From contig OZ038453.1 in the NCBI GenBank assembly GCA_964036195.1, forward strand, positions 930,001 through 994,000: a stretch of 64,000 bases of DNA, in the 5' to 3' direction. A model generated the notes under the pieces. It was given only the letters and a program-made list of their open reading frames with translations, did not search any database and was not told the origin of the DNA. This document shows positions 35,353 to 48,612 of this stretch, piece by piece. This stretch comes from Sphaerolaimus hirsutus. Its lineage: Eukaryota > Nematoda > Chromadorea > Monhysterida > Sphaerolaimidae. The position numbers were made by a program, and so were the translations under genes. Position 1 is the first letter of the stretch. The number at the start of each line of letters is the position of its first letter.

Positions 35353-36824
35353 AACACCTTCCCGATCAAGTCCGGCCCCCAATTTTTTACTTTACTTCTG
35401 ACGTCCTATCTACAGTTCTAGGACGCACCAGAAGCTGAAACTTGGGGTAGATATTGGTGCAACCCCCCTCTACTTCGCATGAATTGAAGGGGTCGCGGCG
35501 ACCCCCTACAGGGTGGGTCGCCGAGTGCAAAAAAAATTTGCAGCTTTTTTAGTGTCCCACACAGGTCCGGCCCCCACTGATTTCTTACACTGCGGGTGCC
35601 GTACCTCCAGCTGTGGGAGGGGTATAAATCTAAAATTTTGGGGATGTGTCCCCTACACCCCTCCCCTACTATACACTGGCCAGGCGGTTTTTGGCAACTC
35701 ACCACAGTGTGGGGTGCAACGTTCAAAATTTAATAAAATGTTACTGTCCCACACAAGTACAGCATCCATATGAATTTCAAAAAATGGACACTTTTGTGTT
35801 GTTTAAACACTAATGTGGTTGACAATGTGGAATAAGCATGAAATATCCTCTAAAAATATATTTTCCAACCTAAAACTGCCCAGCACATGAACCCCACCCC
35901 CCAAGTGGGTGACAAAAAAATCACTTTTCACAACTTTTTTATTAGACACTTGAACTGCTGGTTTACAATAATTGATAGGTTAGGGTTAAAGGTTTCAAAT
36001 TGTGTAAAGAACCTTACCTCCAAAATTCCTTCATAAGAAAATTTGCTGGGGGTAAATTTAAAATCGTAAATTTTGCCTATTTTTGTTCCTGCAATGATGC
36101 CATTTTTACAATTTGAAATTCACCCCCAGCAAATTTTCTTATGAAGGCATTTGTGAGGTAAGGTTGTTTACACAATTTGAAACCTTTAACCCTTCCCTAT
36201 AAATTATAGTAAACCAGCAGTTCAAGTGTCTAATAAAAAAGTTGTGAAAAGTGATTTTTTTGTCAGCCACCCGGGGGGATAAGATTCATGTGGTGGGCGG
36301 TTTTGGGTGGGATAAAATATTTTAGCGGATATTTCAGGTTTATGTCACATTATCAAATGCTCAAGTGTTAAAACAACACAAAAGTGTTCATTTTTTTAAA
36401 TGAAATTAGGTGCTGGACTTGTGTGGGACCGTAATGTTTTAACAAACTTTTATCGCTGTGCCCCACACTGTGGTGAGTTGCCAAAAACCGCCTGGCCAGT
36501 GTATAGTAGGGGAGGGGTGTTGGGGACACATCCCCAAAATTTTAGATTTATACCCCTCCCACAGCAGGAGATCCGGCACCCGCAGTGTAGGAAATCAAGT
36601 GGGGGCCGGACCTGTGCGGGACAGTGAAAACACCGCAATTTTTTTTCACATATATGGCGACCCCCTCTATAGTGTATCGCCGCTGCCCCATTTATTCATG
36701 AGGGGTAGTGGGGGGTTGCGCCTATGTACCACCCAAGTTTTAGTTTTCCATCCCTCCCACAACCGGAGATATGGCCTGCGAAGTGAAAAAAAAATAGGCG
36801 GCCGGACTTGATCGGGAAGGTGTT
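35353..36824. mobile_element. Long-arm foldback transposon, U4 copy
   Basis: Same as 3498-4969, shifted by 31855, inside TA element 35143-37029. Arms of ~700 bp are retained without visible change. Confidence 0.87.
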
Positions 36825-37193
36825 TATTAGTGCGTAGATCGTATAAACACTGTTCTAACGTGATTCCGACATTGTTTTAACGTGTGTTCTGCACTACGCA
36901 GAACACAAACTGCAGTATTTGTCATGTACGTTCTCTTTACACTCAATCTGGGGGGGTATTTCGAGGGGGGGGGTGATTGTTTCATAATGGTCTCGAGAGA
37001 GGGGGGGGGGGTATTTCGAGGAAATACGGTAAACACATTAAAAGCATCGATACACCGTTTTTATCAATACAGTGTGGGCCTAGGGCCAATGCATTTGGTT
37101 CGTGGTAAGGGAATGCCATTTTTTCAATTTTCAAACGCTACAACGTATCATTGGTTTGTTTTAAAAATGGCCGTTACTTTTTTCTGCAATTAA

Positions 37194-37845
37194 TTGAGGC
37201 GTCCAATTCTAAAAGTCGACAAGTCCAAAATATGAAAATTTTGAGTTAGGCCCGGAAACGTCATCTGGGGCTACTCCCGCACATTTTTTTCATAATTTTC
37301 CATAAATTTTGTGACCTCACATGCCCATATGGCAAAATGCCAAATTTGACACTTTTAGGGATAAATGCAAAAAAATTGGGCAAGAAGTCGACAAGTCCAC
37401 TTACCTTTTGGGCTAAAAGTCGACAAGTCCACCTTCCGCAGCCTTTTTTATGGGAAACAAACGCAAGAAATGTGATAAGTCCATCATGGACAAAGATTTC
37501 TAAAAGTCGACAAGTCCATAAATTTCCCATAAGGCAGGCGTTGCGCCGGCGGGAACAAAAATGTTCTCGAGTGCAAAAAGTCGACAAGTGCATTTTCCTC
37601 CCCGAAACGGTTTTGTTCTGTCCGAGTAGAATTTTATAGACACCCAATTTTACCATTATATTTACATAGAGAGCAGGGGCTGAAAATTCGACACTTTATT
37701 GTTAACATTTGGAACTTATTGTTGAGCATGAGAGAGCCCCATTGGACACGCACCAAGGACCTGGAATTGGAAATGAAACTTAAAATGCGATTTACTCAAA
37801 ATCGCATTTTGTGGACTTGTCGACTTTTAGAATTAGACGCCTCAA
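37194..37845. mobile_element. TTGAGGCGTCC element, U4 copy
   Basis: Same as 5339-5990 shifted by 31855, including the degraded right TAAA. Confidence 0.75.
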
Positions 37846-37925
37846 TAAAATTACTACGGTCGTTGTAATCTATCTCTCCGACTCAATTGTGCAAATTTTA
37901 GACCCTGCACACACCAGGTGCCACC

Positions 37926-38946
37926 CCCAGACCCTGTAAAATGCTCTGTAAAATGTCAAATGTCATGCAAAGTGTCTAAAGTCATGGAAAATGCCCTGCA
38001 AAATGGCAGCTCGGTTGGCACTAGTGATGGAAAAGCACCAGAAAAAAGGGCGCCAGGCGCCAATGGCGCCATGGCGCCATTCGGAAACTGGGCGCCAAGC
38101 GCCAAGGGCGCCACAGAACATGGGTGCCAGGCGCCAAGGGCGCCACGGAAAGAGGGCGCCATGCTCAAAACGTGCAAACAACACACTGTGCAAACAACAA
38201 AAACAACAAACACATCTCCCTATAACTGTCATGCACACATTCACTTCGTTATCCACGTTCTCCAGGATGTAGTGAACAAAAGGACTAGCAACGATTTTTG
38301 GATAAAGTCATACCCACGTTGAATTCCAACACGATGAAAATTGTCATTTGACAAAAAAGTGTATTCACTTCAATTATGTTTTCGACGTTTCCAGATGACG
38401 TTTCCGGGCCTAACTCGAAATTTTCATATTTGGACTTGTCGACTTTTAGAATTGGACGCCTCAATTGTCATTTGACAAAAAAGTGTATTCACTTCAATTA
38501 TGTTTTCTGTTCACAATTTTTTTTCTTCAAATGGACGAAAACGGAATTGCAGCGATTTGAACCCGTTGATTTACGGGTTTGCATGTTAGACGGTCCATCA
38601 TTCTCAGCTTCTGATCCGTCAGAAGTGTCTGACGAACTGTTGTACAAAAGATTTTCATCTAATCGCACCAGCTCGTAATTTTTCCAGCGAATTTCGTTCA
38701 TGTACTGCTCGCTTTTTCATTTTTGTGCATTGATGCAGCACTCACCTTGAAACCCTGCTGGCGCCATTTTGGCGCCCTTTTAAGGCAGGGCGCCAGGCGC
38801 CAAGGGCGCCACGGAAACGGGCGCCAAGCGCCAATGGCGCCATTCCATCACTAGTTGGCACTCACCTCAACTCGGTAGCCAATTTGCAGGGCATTTTCCA
38901 TGACTTTGACACTTTGCATGACATTTGACATTTTACAGGGTCTGGG
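37926..38946. repeat. Foldback FB-1 with hAT-A, U4 copy
   Basis: Same arrangement as 6071-7091. Confidence 0.84.
38022..38853. mobile_element. hAT-A, U4 copy, 832 bp
   Basis: Same as 6167-6998, with GTTGGCAC on both sides and the same 43-bp insertion-duplication. Confidence 0.9.
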
Positions 38947-41827
38947 ACTGCCCCCAGTTGACAAGGAGATTGGTTGTCAACTGGGACTGGTTTCCATTCA
39001 AGTTGCGAATATTTGATGCGTCGCCCAACCAGGTTCAAATGCGCATACCGTATTTCTTCTAATCGAACGACATACCTCCAACACAAGGTCATTACAGGTT
39101 TTGGCCCTTTTTTCACCCACCTACATAAACATAAAACGGCAACCTCCAATAGAACGGCAGCTTCCAATAGAACGACAGGTATAAATTACGTTGTGAGTGT
39201 TTGAAGACGCACAGATGTTTGAAAAATGAGTGGTGTGGTGAGGACATAAACGTGTTCAGAATTATAATTCTGGGGTGGTTTTCACATTTGTTTTTTTGAA
39301 TTCATGCTGTGATATAAAAATGTTGTTTCATCAAATGGACAATGTGTGAAAAGGATTAGTGAAAAATTGAATGGCAGCCTAAAATAGAGACATACCTCTC
39401 ATTGAACGGCACCTCCAATATAACGGCGGGTAAGTTAACGAAAAAATAAAACACCTTCAATTAGAAGAACTACGGTGCCAATATACCTACCGTATTTACT
39501 CGAATAATTTCCCCAGGGAATTTTTTTTTCGTCAGACATTTTTGAGGGGGGAATTATTCAAGTGGAGGGATTATTATTTCATCACAATTTTCAAGCATGT
39601 TTTTATCACACTACATACACATGTATGCCCTGTTTCCATTGGTAGTGCACATAACATTGCATCTTTGCACTCCGATGTACTGCATTTCCATTCCATGAAT
39701 CAAAGTACACACCGATCTTTTGCATGCTTTCACTTGATCGATTCGTTTTTGTTAAAAGAATGTGAATGATCTACCTTCCGTCATTGGGGGGGGGGGGAAT
39801 TATTCAAGCGGGGGAATTATTTTTTTCCTCACTCATCTAACACTGGGGAATTATTCGAGGGGGGAATTATTCAAGTGGGGGGAATTATTCGATTAAAAAC
39901 GGTAAATTGTTTTTCCACATTGGCGCATGTGCACTTCAAAATGGCCCCAATACTACCTATTTTCTCGCGTTTATTACCATTTTTGTGTGTGAAAAAGCGT
40001 ATTCTCTACTACGAATTTCACGAAAATTTCTGACGAAATAATAAACCCCCCCTGTCGAATAAACCCCCCCCTCGAATTACCCCCCCCCCCCTCAAATTTT
40101 GCTGGCGAAATAATAAACCCCCATGGGGGTATTTCGAGGTAATACGGTATATATGGCGTACAGTGCTATTATTTCCAGGATTTTAGATTTTTAATTTTGT
40201 AGATAATTGACAGTATTAGGACTGATTTACATATAAAATATCAGTGTGCTTGAAAAATGCTTAATTTTGGCCTACATGTGAACCGGGTTTACATGCGCAC
40301 CGGCACAGACACCTCGAAATGCCCCCCCCCCCCGTTGGAATGATGCGCATCGTGTATAGTGATGTAAAGGCACCGGGGAACCGGTGCTCCGGTGCTGCGC
40401 ACCGAAGGGCACCAGCACCGGTGCTGGTGCAATGCCCTCGCAATTTTTAAAGGTGCCCTGCCGGTGCCGGTGCCATTTTTTCAGAATAGCACCGGTGCCA
40501 GTGCGGTGCGGTGACTGTTTTTTCGGTGCCCCAGGGTGCCATGTGCCCCTTTCACGCGATGGGAAAGGTGCCGGTGCCCCCCGATCCGGTCTACATGTGC
40601 ACCGGGTTTACATGCGCAGCGAGTTATCGCCGTTTTAACAACTATGGTAATTACAATCAAAATAACATTTCACCATCGCATCAAATTTGTTTGTCAAATG
40701 AACATAATCTGAACAAATCTACTCAATGTGCCAACAGAAGTGACTCAGATGAGCTATTTTCATGAATGATTATCACTTTTGAGTATTTTAATTAGGTAGG
40801 GCCATTCCAACTTGAAAATATTGTGTGGGATGACAAACGGCACTATTTTTGGAGAAAACTGATCGAGGGGCATGCTTCTAAGCGGCTACGCATAGTGCAC
40901 AGATTCGATTTGCATATGCAAATGCGAGCGCGGCAAATGACTGCATTGGGCCAACACACGCTAGTTGACATCCCAAATTTGTGTCAACTCAATGTCAACT
41001 AAATAACACACAATAATTTTTTAAAGCTTCACACTTAACAGAAACAATAAAACTTTTATTTAATTATATTTTATGGCCTGAGTGAATTCCTGCCTGGGAT
41101 GAGACGATAGTCCAGGCGGCAGTCCCAGACCCTGTAAAAAGCCCTGTAAAATGTCAAATGTCATGCAAAGTGTCTAAAGTCATGGAAAATGCCGTGCAAA
41201 ATGGCAACTCGGTTGCCATTTTGCATGACTTTTGACACTTTGCATGACAGATGACAGGGCTTTTTACAGGGTCTGGGAGTGCCCCCTGGCACAACCCCGG
41301 ATTGTCATCTGGCGACCTAGATTGAACTCAATCGAGTTGACATCCAGTGTGTGTGGCGCCTTAAGGGGCTGTTTCAAACGTTTTTGTTTTCGTTTCCGCG
41401 AAATACGTAAAAAAATATTTCTAGTTCATTTCATAAACGTCTCGAAGCGAAAGTGGTGAACAATGTGAGAAAAATGGATTCTAGTTCTAAATCTATGTTT
41501 GATCACTCTAAATCTCAATTTAATCACCCCACTATTAGTTTCTTTACATGCCTATGGTAAGAGTATTTCGCAAAAGGAAACTCAAATGCGATTTTTAGTG
41601 AATACAATATCATCTTCACTTGTCATTTGCTTACACAACTCTGAAATACCCACAGTACCGAATACTTTTTCCTACTTTAAAAAAAAAGTATTTAGATAAG
41701 TATCTATATTGGATCTAAGTATCAACTATGAGTACAATCGAATGTACGATCGTTTTTTACACTTGCAATCGATCAACCCAGCACCAAGTTATGCCTGGCC
41801 ATCAGATGCAACACACCTGGGGGCAGT

Positions 41828-43182
41828 CCCAGACCCTGTAAAAAGCCACGTAAAATGTCAAGTGTCACGCAAAGTGTCCAAAGTCACGGAAAATGCCCTG
41901 CGAAATGGCAACCGAGTAACGATGGCAAACCCCCGAGAAAAAAGTATTTAAATTTTTAAGTGTTTTTTCTAAAAGTAATTTTCGAATTTTCGAATTTTTC
42001 CCCAAATTAATTTTCGAATTTCGAATTTAATTTTCGAATTTTTGAATTTTCGAATCTTTATTAGCAATTTTCGAATTTTTTTGGCCAGTTTTCGAATTTT
42101 TTCAAATAATTTTCGAATTTGTTTTGGAAAAATATTGAATCTGAAGCTTTAAACACATTATTTGGACTGTTTTCTTATTCTCCTCAGTTTTTATAACCTT
42201 AAAACGTCCCATAATTTAGCATTAAAAATGGTGGAAGGAGTTATACGGACCAGTGTCCTGCTTCTTCATTTAATTCACACATTGACACATTTAATTCACC
42301 AACGCAGCAAAGGCAATAAAGGCAACAAATTAAAAATCGGTGTCAAATAAAATATTGGAATCAAATAGAATATTGGCATCAAATAAAATATTGGCATCAA
42401 ATACCATATTTCCTTGAATTAACCCCCCCCCCCCCTGGGGGTCTATTACTTTGCCAGAAATTTTTCGAAATCCCAGTGCTAAATTGTTTTTTTTGTGAGT
42501 AACACAGATGTAAAAAATGCAACAAAAACCGCCATTTATAAGATTCTATAGACTTATATATTTAAGTACGTAGACGGTACAAACCCTGTTCTAACGCAAC
42601 ACAGTCATTGTTTTTAACGTGTTTCCCAGATAACAAACCGCACAAACGTTCTCTATACACCAAATTTGGGCGCGGTATTTCGAGGGGGGGGGGGGTTATA
42701 AATTCATAGGGCAAATATTGAGGGGGGTATTTTGAGGGGGGAGGATATTTCATTTAAATACGGTATAAAAACGGATGTGTCGAAGTCCGCCTCTTCCGCC
42801 GCGGATGACATTTCAATGTTTTTTTTGTTACGTTTCGCCTTTTCATACGCGCATCAATTGTCGCTTTATTTAGCACGTTGAACTTAAGAATGCGTTTTGT
42901 TGCCTTGAAATGCCTGAAAAATTCGAAAACTATTTTCGAATTTTTGAATTTTCGAATTTTCGAATTTTTTGAAAAATAAATCGATTTTTAAGTGTTTTTT
43001 CTAGGGGTGAAATAAAAATTCGAAAATTCCGGAAAAATTCGAAAATTCGAAAATGTTTTCGAATTTTCGAATCTTTTTTGGCCATCGTTACAACCGAGTA
43101 GCCATTTTGCAGGGCATTTTCCATGAATTTTGACACTTTGCGTGACATTTGACAATTTACATGGCTTTTTACAGGGTCTGGG
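41828..43182. repeat. Foldback FB-1 with hAT-B in its tip
   Basis: Left arm 41828-41916 and right arm 43099-43182 are inverse repeats. hAT-B sits exactly in the tip CAACCGAG. Compared with the intact tip at 13060, the right arm reads GTAGCC where TTGCC is expected. Confidence 0.87.
41917..43090. mobile_element. hAT-B, second copy, 1174 bp
   Basis: Starts TAACGATGGCAAACCC and ends TTGGCCATCGTTA. The perfect 8-bp duplication CAACCGAG is at 41909-41916 and 43091-43098; the empty site is seen at 13060 and 31880. Orientation is opposite to the copy at 10275. Subterminal arrays are reiterated TTTTCGAA; the interior again carries a CCGTATTT/poly-C-like segment (42400-42770). Confidence 0.92.
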
Positions 43183-43654
43183 AATGGCACTGGTTGGTGT
43201 CGCGCCTCCACTGTCAATCAGGTTTTTCAATTCCAACTTTCCGGCTTTCGGCAACCTGGAAATTTTTTGCGATTAAAAAAAATCTAATTTCCTGATAAAT
43301 AATTGTAATTATATTCGATTGGATGTATTTGCATACAGTTTATGTGTCGGTATTGACAGCGCATACACTAGTTGACACGTGTGTCAACTGGGCAGTGCCA
43401 AGCCCTGTAAAGTGTAAAGTAAAGTGTCAAATGTAAAGTCAAATGCAAAGTAAAGTGTCAATTGTCATGCAAAGTTCAGTAATAAAATCTTTTCTTTTTT
43501 GTTTTGATTGACACTGTACATTGCATTTGACTTTACGTTTGACACTTCACTTTAGACCCCGTTTACACGGATTTTTAGTGACGACTCGACAACAATAAAA
43601 CGTTCAATAAGTTGAGTAAAACGTTCCATATTCATTAGAAAAAGTGGTCAAGTA

Positions 43655-45348
43655 TAGGGTGTCAAAAAATTTTTTTTACGGAAAACGGAAAACGGAAAGG
43701 TAAAATTTTTTCACTTTACGGAAAACGGAAAACGGAAAGGTAAAAAAAAAATTTCTGCCGGAAAACGGAAAACGGAAAGGTAAAAAAATTTCACTCAGCG
43801 GAAAACGGAAAACGGAAAGGTAAAAAAAAATTTTTAGCCGGAAAACGGAAAACGGAAAAATGAAATGCCGGAAAACGGAAAACGGAAAGCAAAATTTTCA
43901 CGGAAACGGAAAAAAATAAAGTGAAATTAGCACGGTAATAGACAAATTTGCAGAAGGAAAACCTGCATGCAGGTTTGCCTGTTTGGCTTTGATTGTGGTA
44001 GCTGTACATTCTGCAACTATGGATGATGCCTGTAACTTCACTTGTAGTTCAAGCTTAACTGAACCAACAAAATATCATCAAAAAGTAGCCATAGTGGCCA
44101 TAGGAAAGGAAACACTATGACAATTTCACAGTCTAGAAGCAGTGGGAATCACTGATGACCCCTATGCAATTGATGACAACATTGCAGAGGAGATGATAAT
44201 AAATAGCATAAAATTCAACGACAACAACAAACAATACTATATTGACTGGCCGTATAAAGAGAGTATCAGTGACCTGCCCACAGGAAAAGCAGAAGCCTTG
44301 GTGTGGTTTAAATCACTGATAAGAAGATTCAACAAAGATCCAAACTTATTCGAACAATACCGGAAAGTTTTGGATGACCAACTAGAAAAGGGAATAATTG
44401 AGATCTGTGATGACAAAACAGACAACAAGGGGATTCATTACCTGCCACACCAGCCAATAGTACTTTGTTTTAAACGCGTACTGTTTGGACTTGTCTGCAG
44501 CCCAGCAATTTTGAGAGCAGTCATAAAATACCATTTAAATGTGACAATAAACAACATGAATGAATATGAAGAAAATGAAGGGGAACAAAACCAGTTGGCG
44601 ATGATAATAAACAACATTTACGTCAATAACTTCATCATGAGTGTCACGAATGAAGTTGAAGCTTTAGAACTATATTACAAAGTCAAAGCTTTATTTAACC
44701 AATGTTCTTTGAACATGAGGGAATGGCTGTCAAACTCCAGATCAGTCATGAATGAAATAGCAGAAACAATAGGAGTCCAAAGGTGAATAAAATTGTTGCA
44801 GTAATGGGCATGAGATAAAATCACCAAATGGACATGCTGGCAATATCAACACCAAAATTGCAAATTGACAGCATCACAACACCAACCAGACGAAACTTGA
44901 AAAAATTATTGGTGTCAGCATATGACCCAATTGGGTTCACAGCACCTGTTTCACTGACCCTGAAATCCCAGTTGTCAATGCTGCTCCAAGAGACAAAAAC
45001 AACACAATGGGATGAGCCAATTGAAGATAAATACAGATTGGAAAAATGCCAGAAAACTGAAAATCAAGCCAGAAAATGGAAAAATGGCCTGGTAAAATGG
45101 AAACGGAAAGGTAAAAATTTTTCAGTCGGAAAATGGAAAAATGGGCCGGAAAAACGGAAACGGAAAGGTAAAAAATTTTCAGCTGCCGGAAAACGGAAAA
45201 CGGAAAGGTAAAATTTTTTCGGCTGCCGGAAAACGGAAAACGGAAAGGTAAAATTTTTTCGGCTGCCGGAAAACGGAAAACGGAAAGGTAAAAAATTTTC
45301 CTGCGGAAAGGCGGAAACGGAAAACGGAAACGGAAATTTGACACCCTA
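43655..45348. mobile_element. hAT-C, long copy with captured retroelement, 1694 bp
   Basis: Starts TAGGGTGTCAAA and ends TTTGACACCCTA. The perfect 8-bp duplication GTCAAGTA is at 43647-43654 and 45349-45356; the empty site is in every other unit (for example 588-595). About 260 bp at the left and 290 bp at the right are arrays of CGGAAAACGGAAAGGTAAAA. Between them lies ~1.1 kb of unrelated sequence holding a BEL/Pao pol fragment. The 170-bp copy at 26788 shows the family without this cargo. Confidence 0.9.
44060..45050 (+). pseudogene. BEL/Pao retrotransposon pol fragment (reverse transcriptase region), decayed
   Basis: The translation from about 44121 matches the layout of BEL/Pao pol: SLEAVGITDDP, then DQLEKGIIE, then HYLPHQPIV, then RVLFGLVCSPAILRA and an IYVNN motif. 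After a frameshift near 44786, LLVSAYDPIGFTAPVSL follows, typical of the A17/Pao region downstream of the reverse transcriptase. Breaks: a TGA just before the QFHSLE segment, stops further upstream, loss of the stretch between HYLPHQPIV and RVLFG (including the first catalytic aspartate region), N in place of D in the active-site box, the frameshift, and an in-frame TAA near 44816. No LTR, gag, protease, RNase H or integrase is visible. The segment is bounded on both sides by the CGGAAAA arrays of hAT-C, so it travelled or accumulated inside that element. Family assignment rests on motif recall, not on a search. Confidence 0.8.
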
Positions 45349-46000
45349 GTCAAGTATACCTTCTATCTAGGCGAATATGCACGCCAAATTGCAGAATTGT
45401 GCTTGCAGCTCAAGAGTTATACCGTATTTCCTCAAATACCCCCCCCTCTCGGTAGCACTATGAAACAATCACCCCCCACGGGGTATTTCGAGGAAATACG
45501 GTATATTTACATTCGAAAACATTTAGCTATTGTCGCAGGCTGTCGGAAGACTGTCCGACTACTGCAGAAGTGTGTGTGTAGGGCCCTTTAAACAACTCAC
45601 GCGCGTTTGATTACAGTCAAAAGTTGTTTCCCGAGTTTGCTAATCATTTTTGCCGGCTACGCTTGTTTTTGTTGCTTTCGGGAAAAATTGACGAAATTTA
45701 GCGCTGGTACGAATGCTGAAATTAAAAAAAAAAAAAACAGTATTTATTTATACGTTTCCTTGTATTTTTCGGGGGAAAACGATAAATGGTTTGAAAATGG
45801 CGCCATACACTGGATGTCAACTGGTTTTGGTGTCAAGTCAATTTTGGTTCAATTTAGGTCACGGGACAATTTTCAAGTGCACATGCGGCAATGTTGGAAA
45901 GAATCAATATTGCCATGTGCATTAATTGAACATAGTTTCATAGCCGTCAACGAAACTCTGAATGGAGCCGAGTTGACATCCGATGACTCCCGATGTCAAC

Positions 46001-46581
46001 TAGGGTTCAAACGGGATCCCGATCCCGATCCCGGACTCCGTGAAATTCCGGGATTTACCAGTCCCGATCCCAATCCCGATCCCGAAACCCTAATCCCGAT
46101 CGCGATCCTGATCCCGATCCCGAAATCTCAAAAATACCAATCCCGATCCCGAAAATTTTCAAATCCCGATCCCGATCCCGAGAAACTCCCAAGTCCGGGA
46201 TCCCGATCCCGGAAAAATTAGTGGAAATTATAAAAAAAGTGAAATAATGACGTTTTTGCATGCAAAAAAGTGGATGCAAACCCCCAGCGTCAATTTTATG
46301 CCACTTTTCTGGCATCCAACAGTGTTTTGAGACCTTTATGAACAACTGTGAATGCCAGAAAAATGGCCATAATCTCTATCCCTAGAACTCAATCCCGATC
46401 CCGGAAAAATGCCTATCCCAATCCCGATCCCGATCCCGTGACCCCAATCCCGGCCAATCCCGATCCCGATCCCGAAATCTCAAAAAACCAATCCCGATCC
46501 CGAAACCCCAATCCCGATCCCGATCCCGAAATCTCAAAAAGTGAATCCCGATCCCGACAAGTCAATCCCGTTTGAACCCTA
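46001..46581. mobile_element. hAT-D, TAGGGTTCAAACGGG ends, ATCCCG-rich, 581 bp
   Basis: Starts TAGGGTTCAAACGGGATCCC and ends ATCCCGTTTGAACCCTA. The perfect 8-bp duplication ATGTCAAC is at 45993-46000 and 46582-46589; the empty site is in U2 at 14254-14261. Both sides are GATCCCGATCCCGAT arrays around a plain centre (46215-46385). The long open frames that cross it come from the 6-bp word. Confidence 0.93.
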
Positions 46582-48169
46582 ATGTCAACTGAGCTGACCG
46601 GTTTTTACATTAGGTTAATGTGTTGAACTAAAATCGAGTTGACACCAAACCCAGTTAACATCCAGTGTGTGTGGCGCCAGTGGGCCAGTTTGGAAAGTGT
46701 AAAAAGTGTTTTTGAATGTGTTAAAGGACTTTTGACACTTTGCATGACATTAGATATTTTACAGGGTTCGGGAGTGGATCCTGGTGGAAATTGCGCCAGT
46801 GGATAAGTGGCAAGAAAAGGTGATGCATCTTCAATGTTAAAATCAAAAGACGAGGAAAATGAATTAATGCAAATACCGTATTTGCTTGAATAATCCCCCA
46901 GGGGCATTATTATTTCCTCAGACTTTTTTGATGGGGGAACTATTCGAGGGGGAAATTAATCAAGGGGGAAATTACTATTTCGTCAAAATTTTCGAGCATG
47001 TTTCGATCAAGTCATTTCACGACATGTGCATCATTAGAAAAACACACAATAAAGTGCCATTTTTGTTAAAATTAGACACAACAAATTGATCAAATCTCTT
47101 AAGGGGGAAGTATTCAAGGGGGCCTATTTTTTCCTCACTCGTCTTACAGGGGGGAAGTATTTAAGGGGGAACTATTCAAGCAAATACGGTACTTGTCAAC
47201 TTGCTGAATTTCCCCATGGTTGTGGACTGGCGGTAAGATTTCAAGTACTTAATATGGAGACACTTTATTTTACTTAACTTGAAAGTTATTGCACACTTTT
47301 ACAATTCACATATTTACCTATTGAGAGTAAAGATTTAATCTTTAACGAAAAAGTTTGTGTCTAATTGATACAACTGAAGTAAATTCACATCGGTAAAGTT
47401 TCTCTTAAATATTCAAGGCTGAGCGTATTTTCCGTATTTTAATTAAAATTTTCTTACGCTGGTTTCACGTTTTACTGATTGATGGGTCAAATGTACCTAA
47501 TTCTAATGATGTGCATCTACGTTACGAGAAAGTATAAAACATTGGACAAAATTTAAATGGTTTCAGTGCCAATTACCGTATTTCTTCTAATATAAGGGCG
47601 CCCTCTTTTTTTTCGTCAACTTTTCAGTAATTCTTTTTCATGTTCTACCAAGGTTTTTCAAAGTGTTACGTCACAGACAGTTCATAGAATGACGATACAT
47701 AGAGTTCAGTACATTCAACATTTGAGGTTAAAATACCTAGCACCAAATCAATGGACCAAAGCCACTCAATCATAGCATCCGCTGATATATTTTCATTTTT
47801 TATGCACTTGGCACAATTCCAACACTTTGTGTACCTTCTATTGGAGACCGCCCTTCTATTTATTTCGTGGCCCAAATTAAGTCGAAAAAGTGTACCTTCT
47901 ATTAGAGACGTCCTTCTATTAGCAAAAATACGGTAACAAGATAATTGCAGGTTGTCAAAATTGCTTATAATTGCAGGGTTATCAAAATCGGCAATTTTGA
48001 TGCGGCCGAAATTTTCCGCAACGTAAAATTGGGCCCACCTTTTTTGACGTCGGTTGCACTCCCGACGGCAGTTGTAACATTTTTATGCGATCAAATGGCA
48101 CTAAATGGAGAAAACTAATAAACCCATCAATCGAACTGGCGATAAGAAAGTGTCAAAAAATCACCCGGT

Positions 48170-48612
48170 CAGGGACGTACGCAGGATTTTTGAGCGGGGG
48201 GGGGGGCGGATTGTTTACGGAGCCCGGCGAACGGGGGGGGCGGCGCCCCCCCCCCCCTAAAATTTGGCCCTATAGTAAAGGAATGGAGCCATGGCGCTGG
48301 CGCCATTTGTAGGCGCCAGCGCCATGGCAGTATTGGCGTTGGCGCTGGCACCAACGTACACTCTATAAGTACCGATTTAGATCTATATATAGGACTAAGA
48401 CACATGTTGGACACTTTTATGATGCTTTTTAGGCTCCTGAAAATACACATGAAACAATGTGGTGGGGATTTGCGCGCTTGCGCGCAAAAATTTTTGAAAG
48501 TGCCTACAAAATCGCTTCAGAAAAGTGCCATTCCTGGCAAATTTTGATGTCCGGCCCGGGAACGGGGGGGGGGGGCGGCCGCCCCCCCCGCCCCCTCCTG
48601 CGTACGCCCTTG
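48170..48612. mobile_element. hAT-H, second copy, inverted, 443 bp
   Basis: Starts CAGGGACGTACGCAGG and ends CCTGCGTACGCCCTTG. The 8-bp duplication CACCCGGT is at 48162-48169 and 48613-48620; the empty site is in U1, U2 and U4 (AAATCACCCGGTAGAACGG). Orientation is opposite to 8231-8666 and the target differs, so this is a separate transposition. Confidence 0.9.

Larger units (their letters stand above)
31856..41886. repeat. Array unit U4, near-identical to U1 at its left
   Basis: From 31856 to about 39360 every stretch compared equals bases 1-7505 with no indel. Beyond that single differences appear (for example at 7507 and in the T run near 7668) and U4 becomes more like U2, U3 and U5. It lacks the U1-specific insertions 8231-8666, 8746-9893 and 10275-11447. 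The empty site of the last is readable at about 40300 (GCGCACCGGCACAGACACC). TA elements are 32510-32589, 33365-33802, 33814-34125, 34524-34881, 35143-37029, 39048-39475 and 39490-39902. Ends with GGTGCC module 40356-40590 and foldback 41124-41277. Confidence 0.88.

Noticed and set aside
45607-46221. 204-codon frame on the plus strand
   Set aside because: It joins the unit segment at 45607 to the GATCCCGATCCCGAT array of hAT-D, which inserted recently; the paralogous frame in U2 is 132 codons and those in U1 and U4 shorter.
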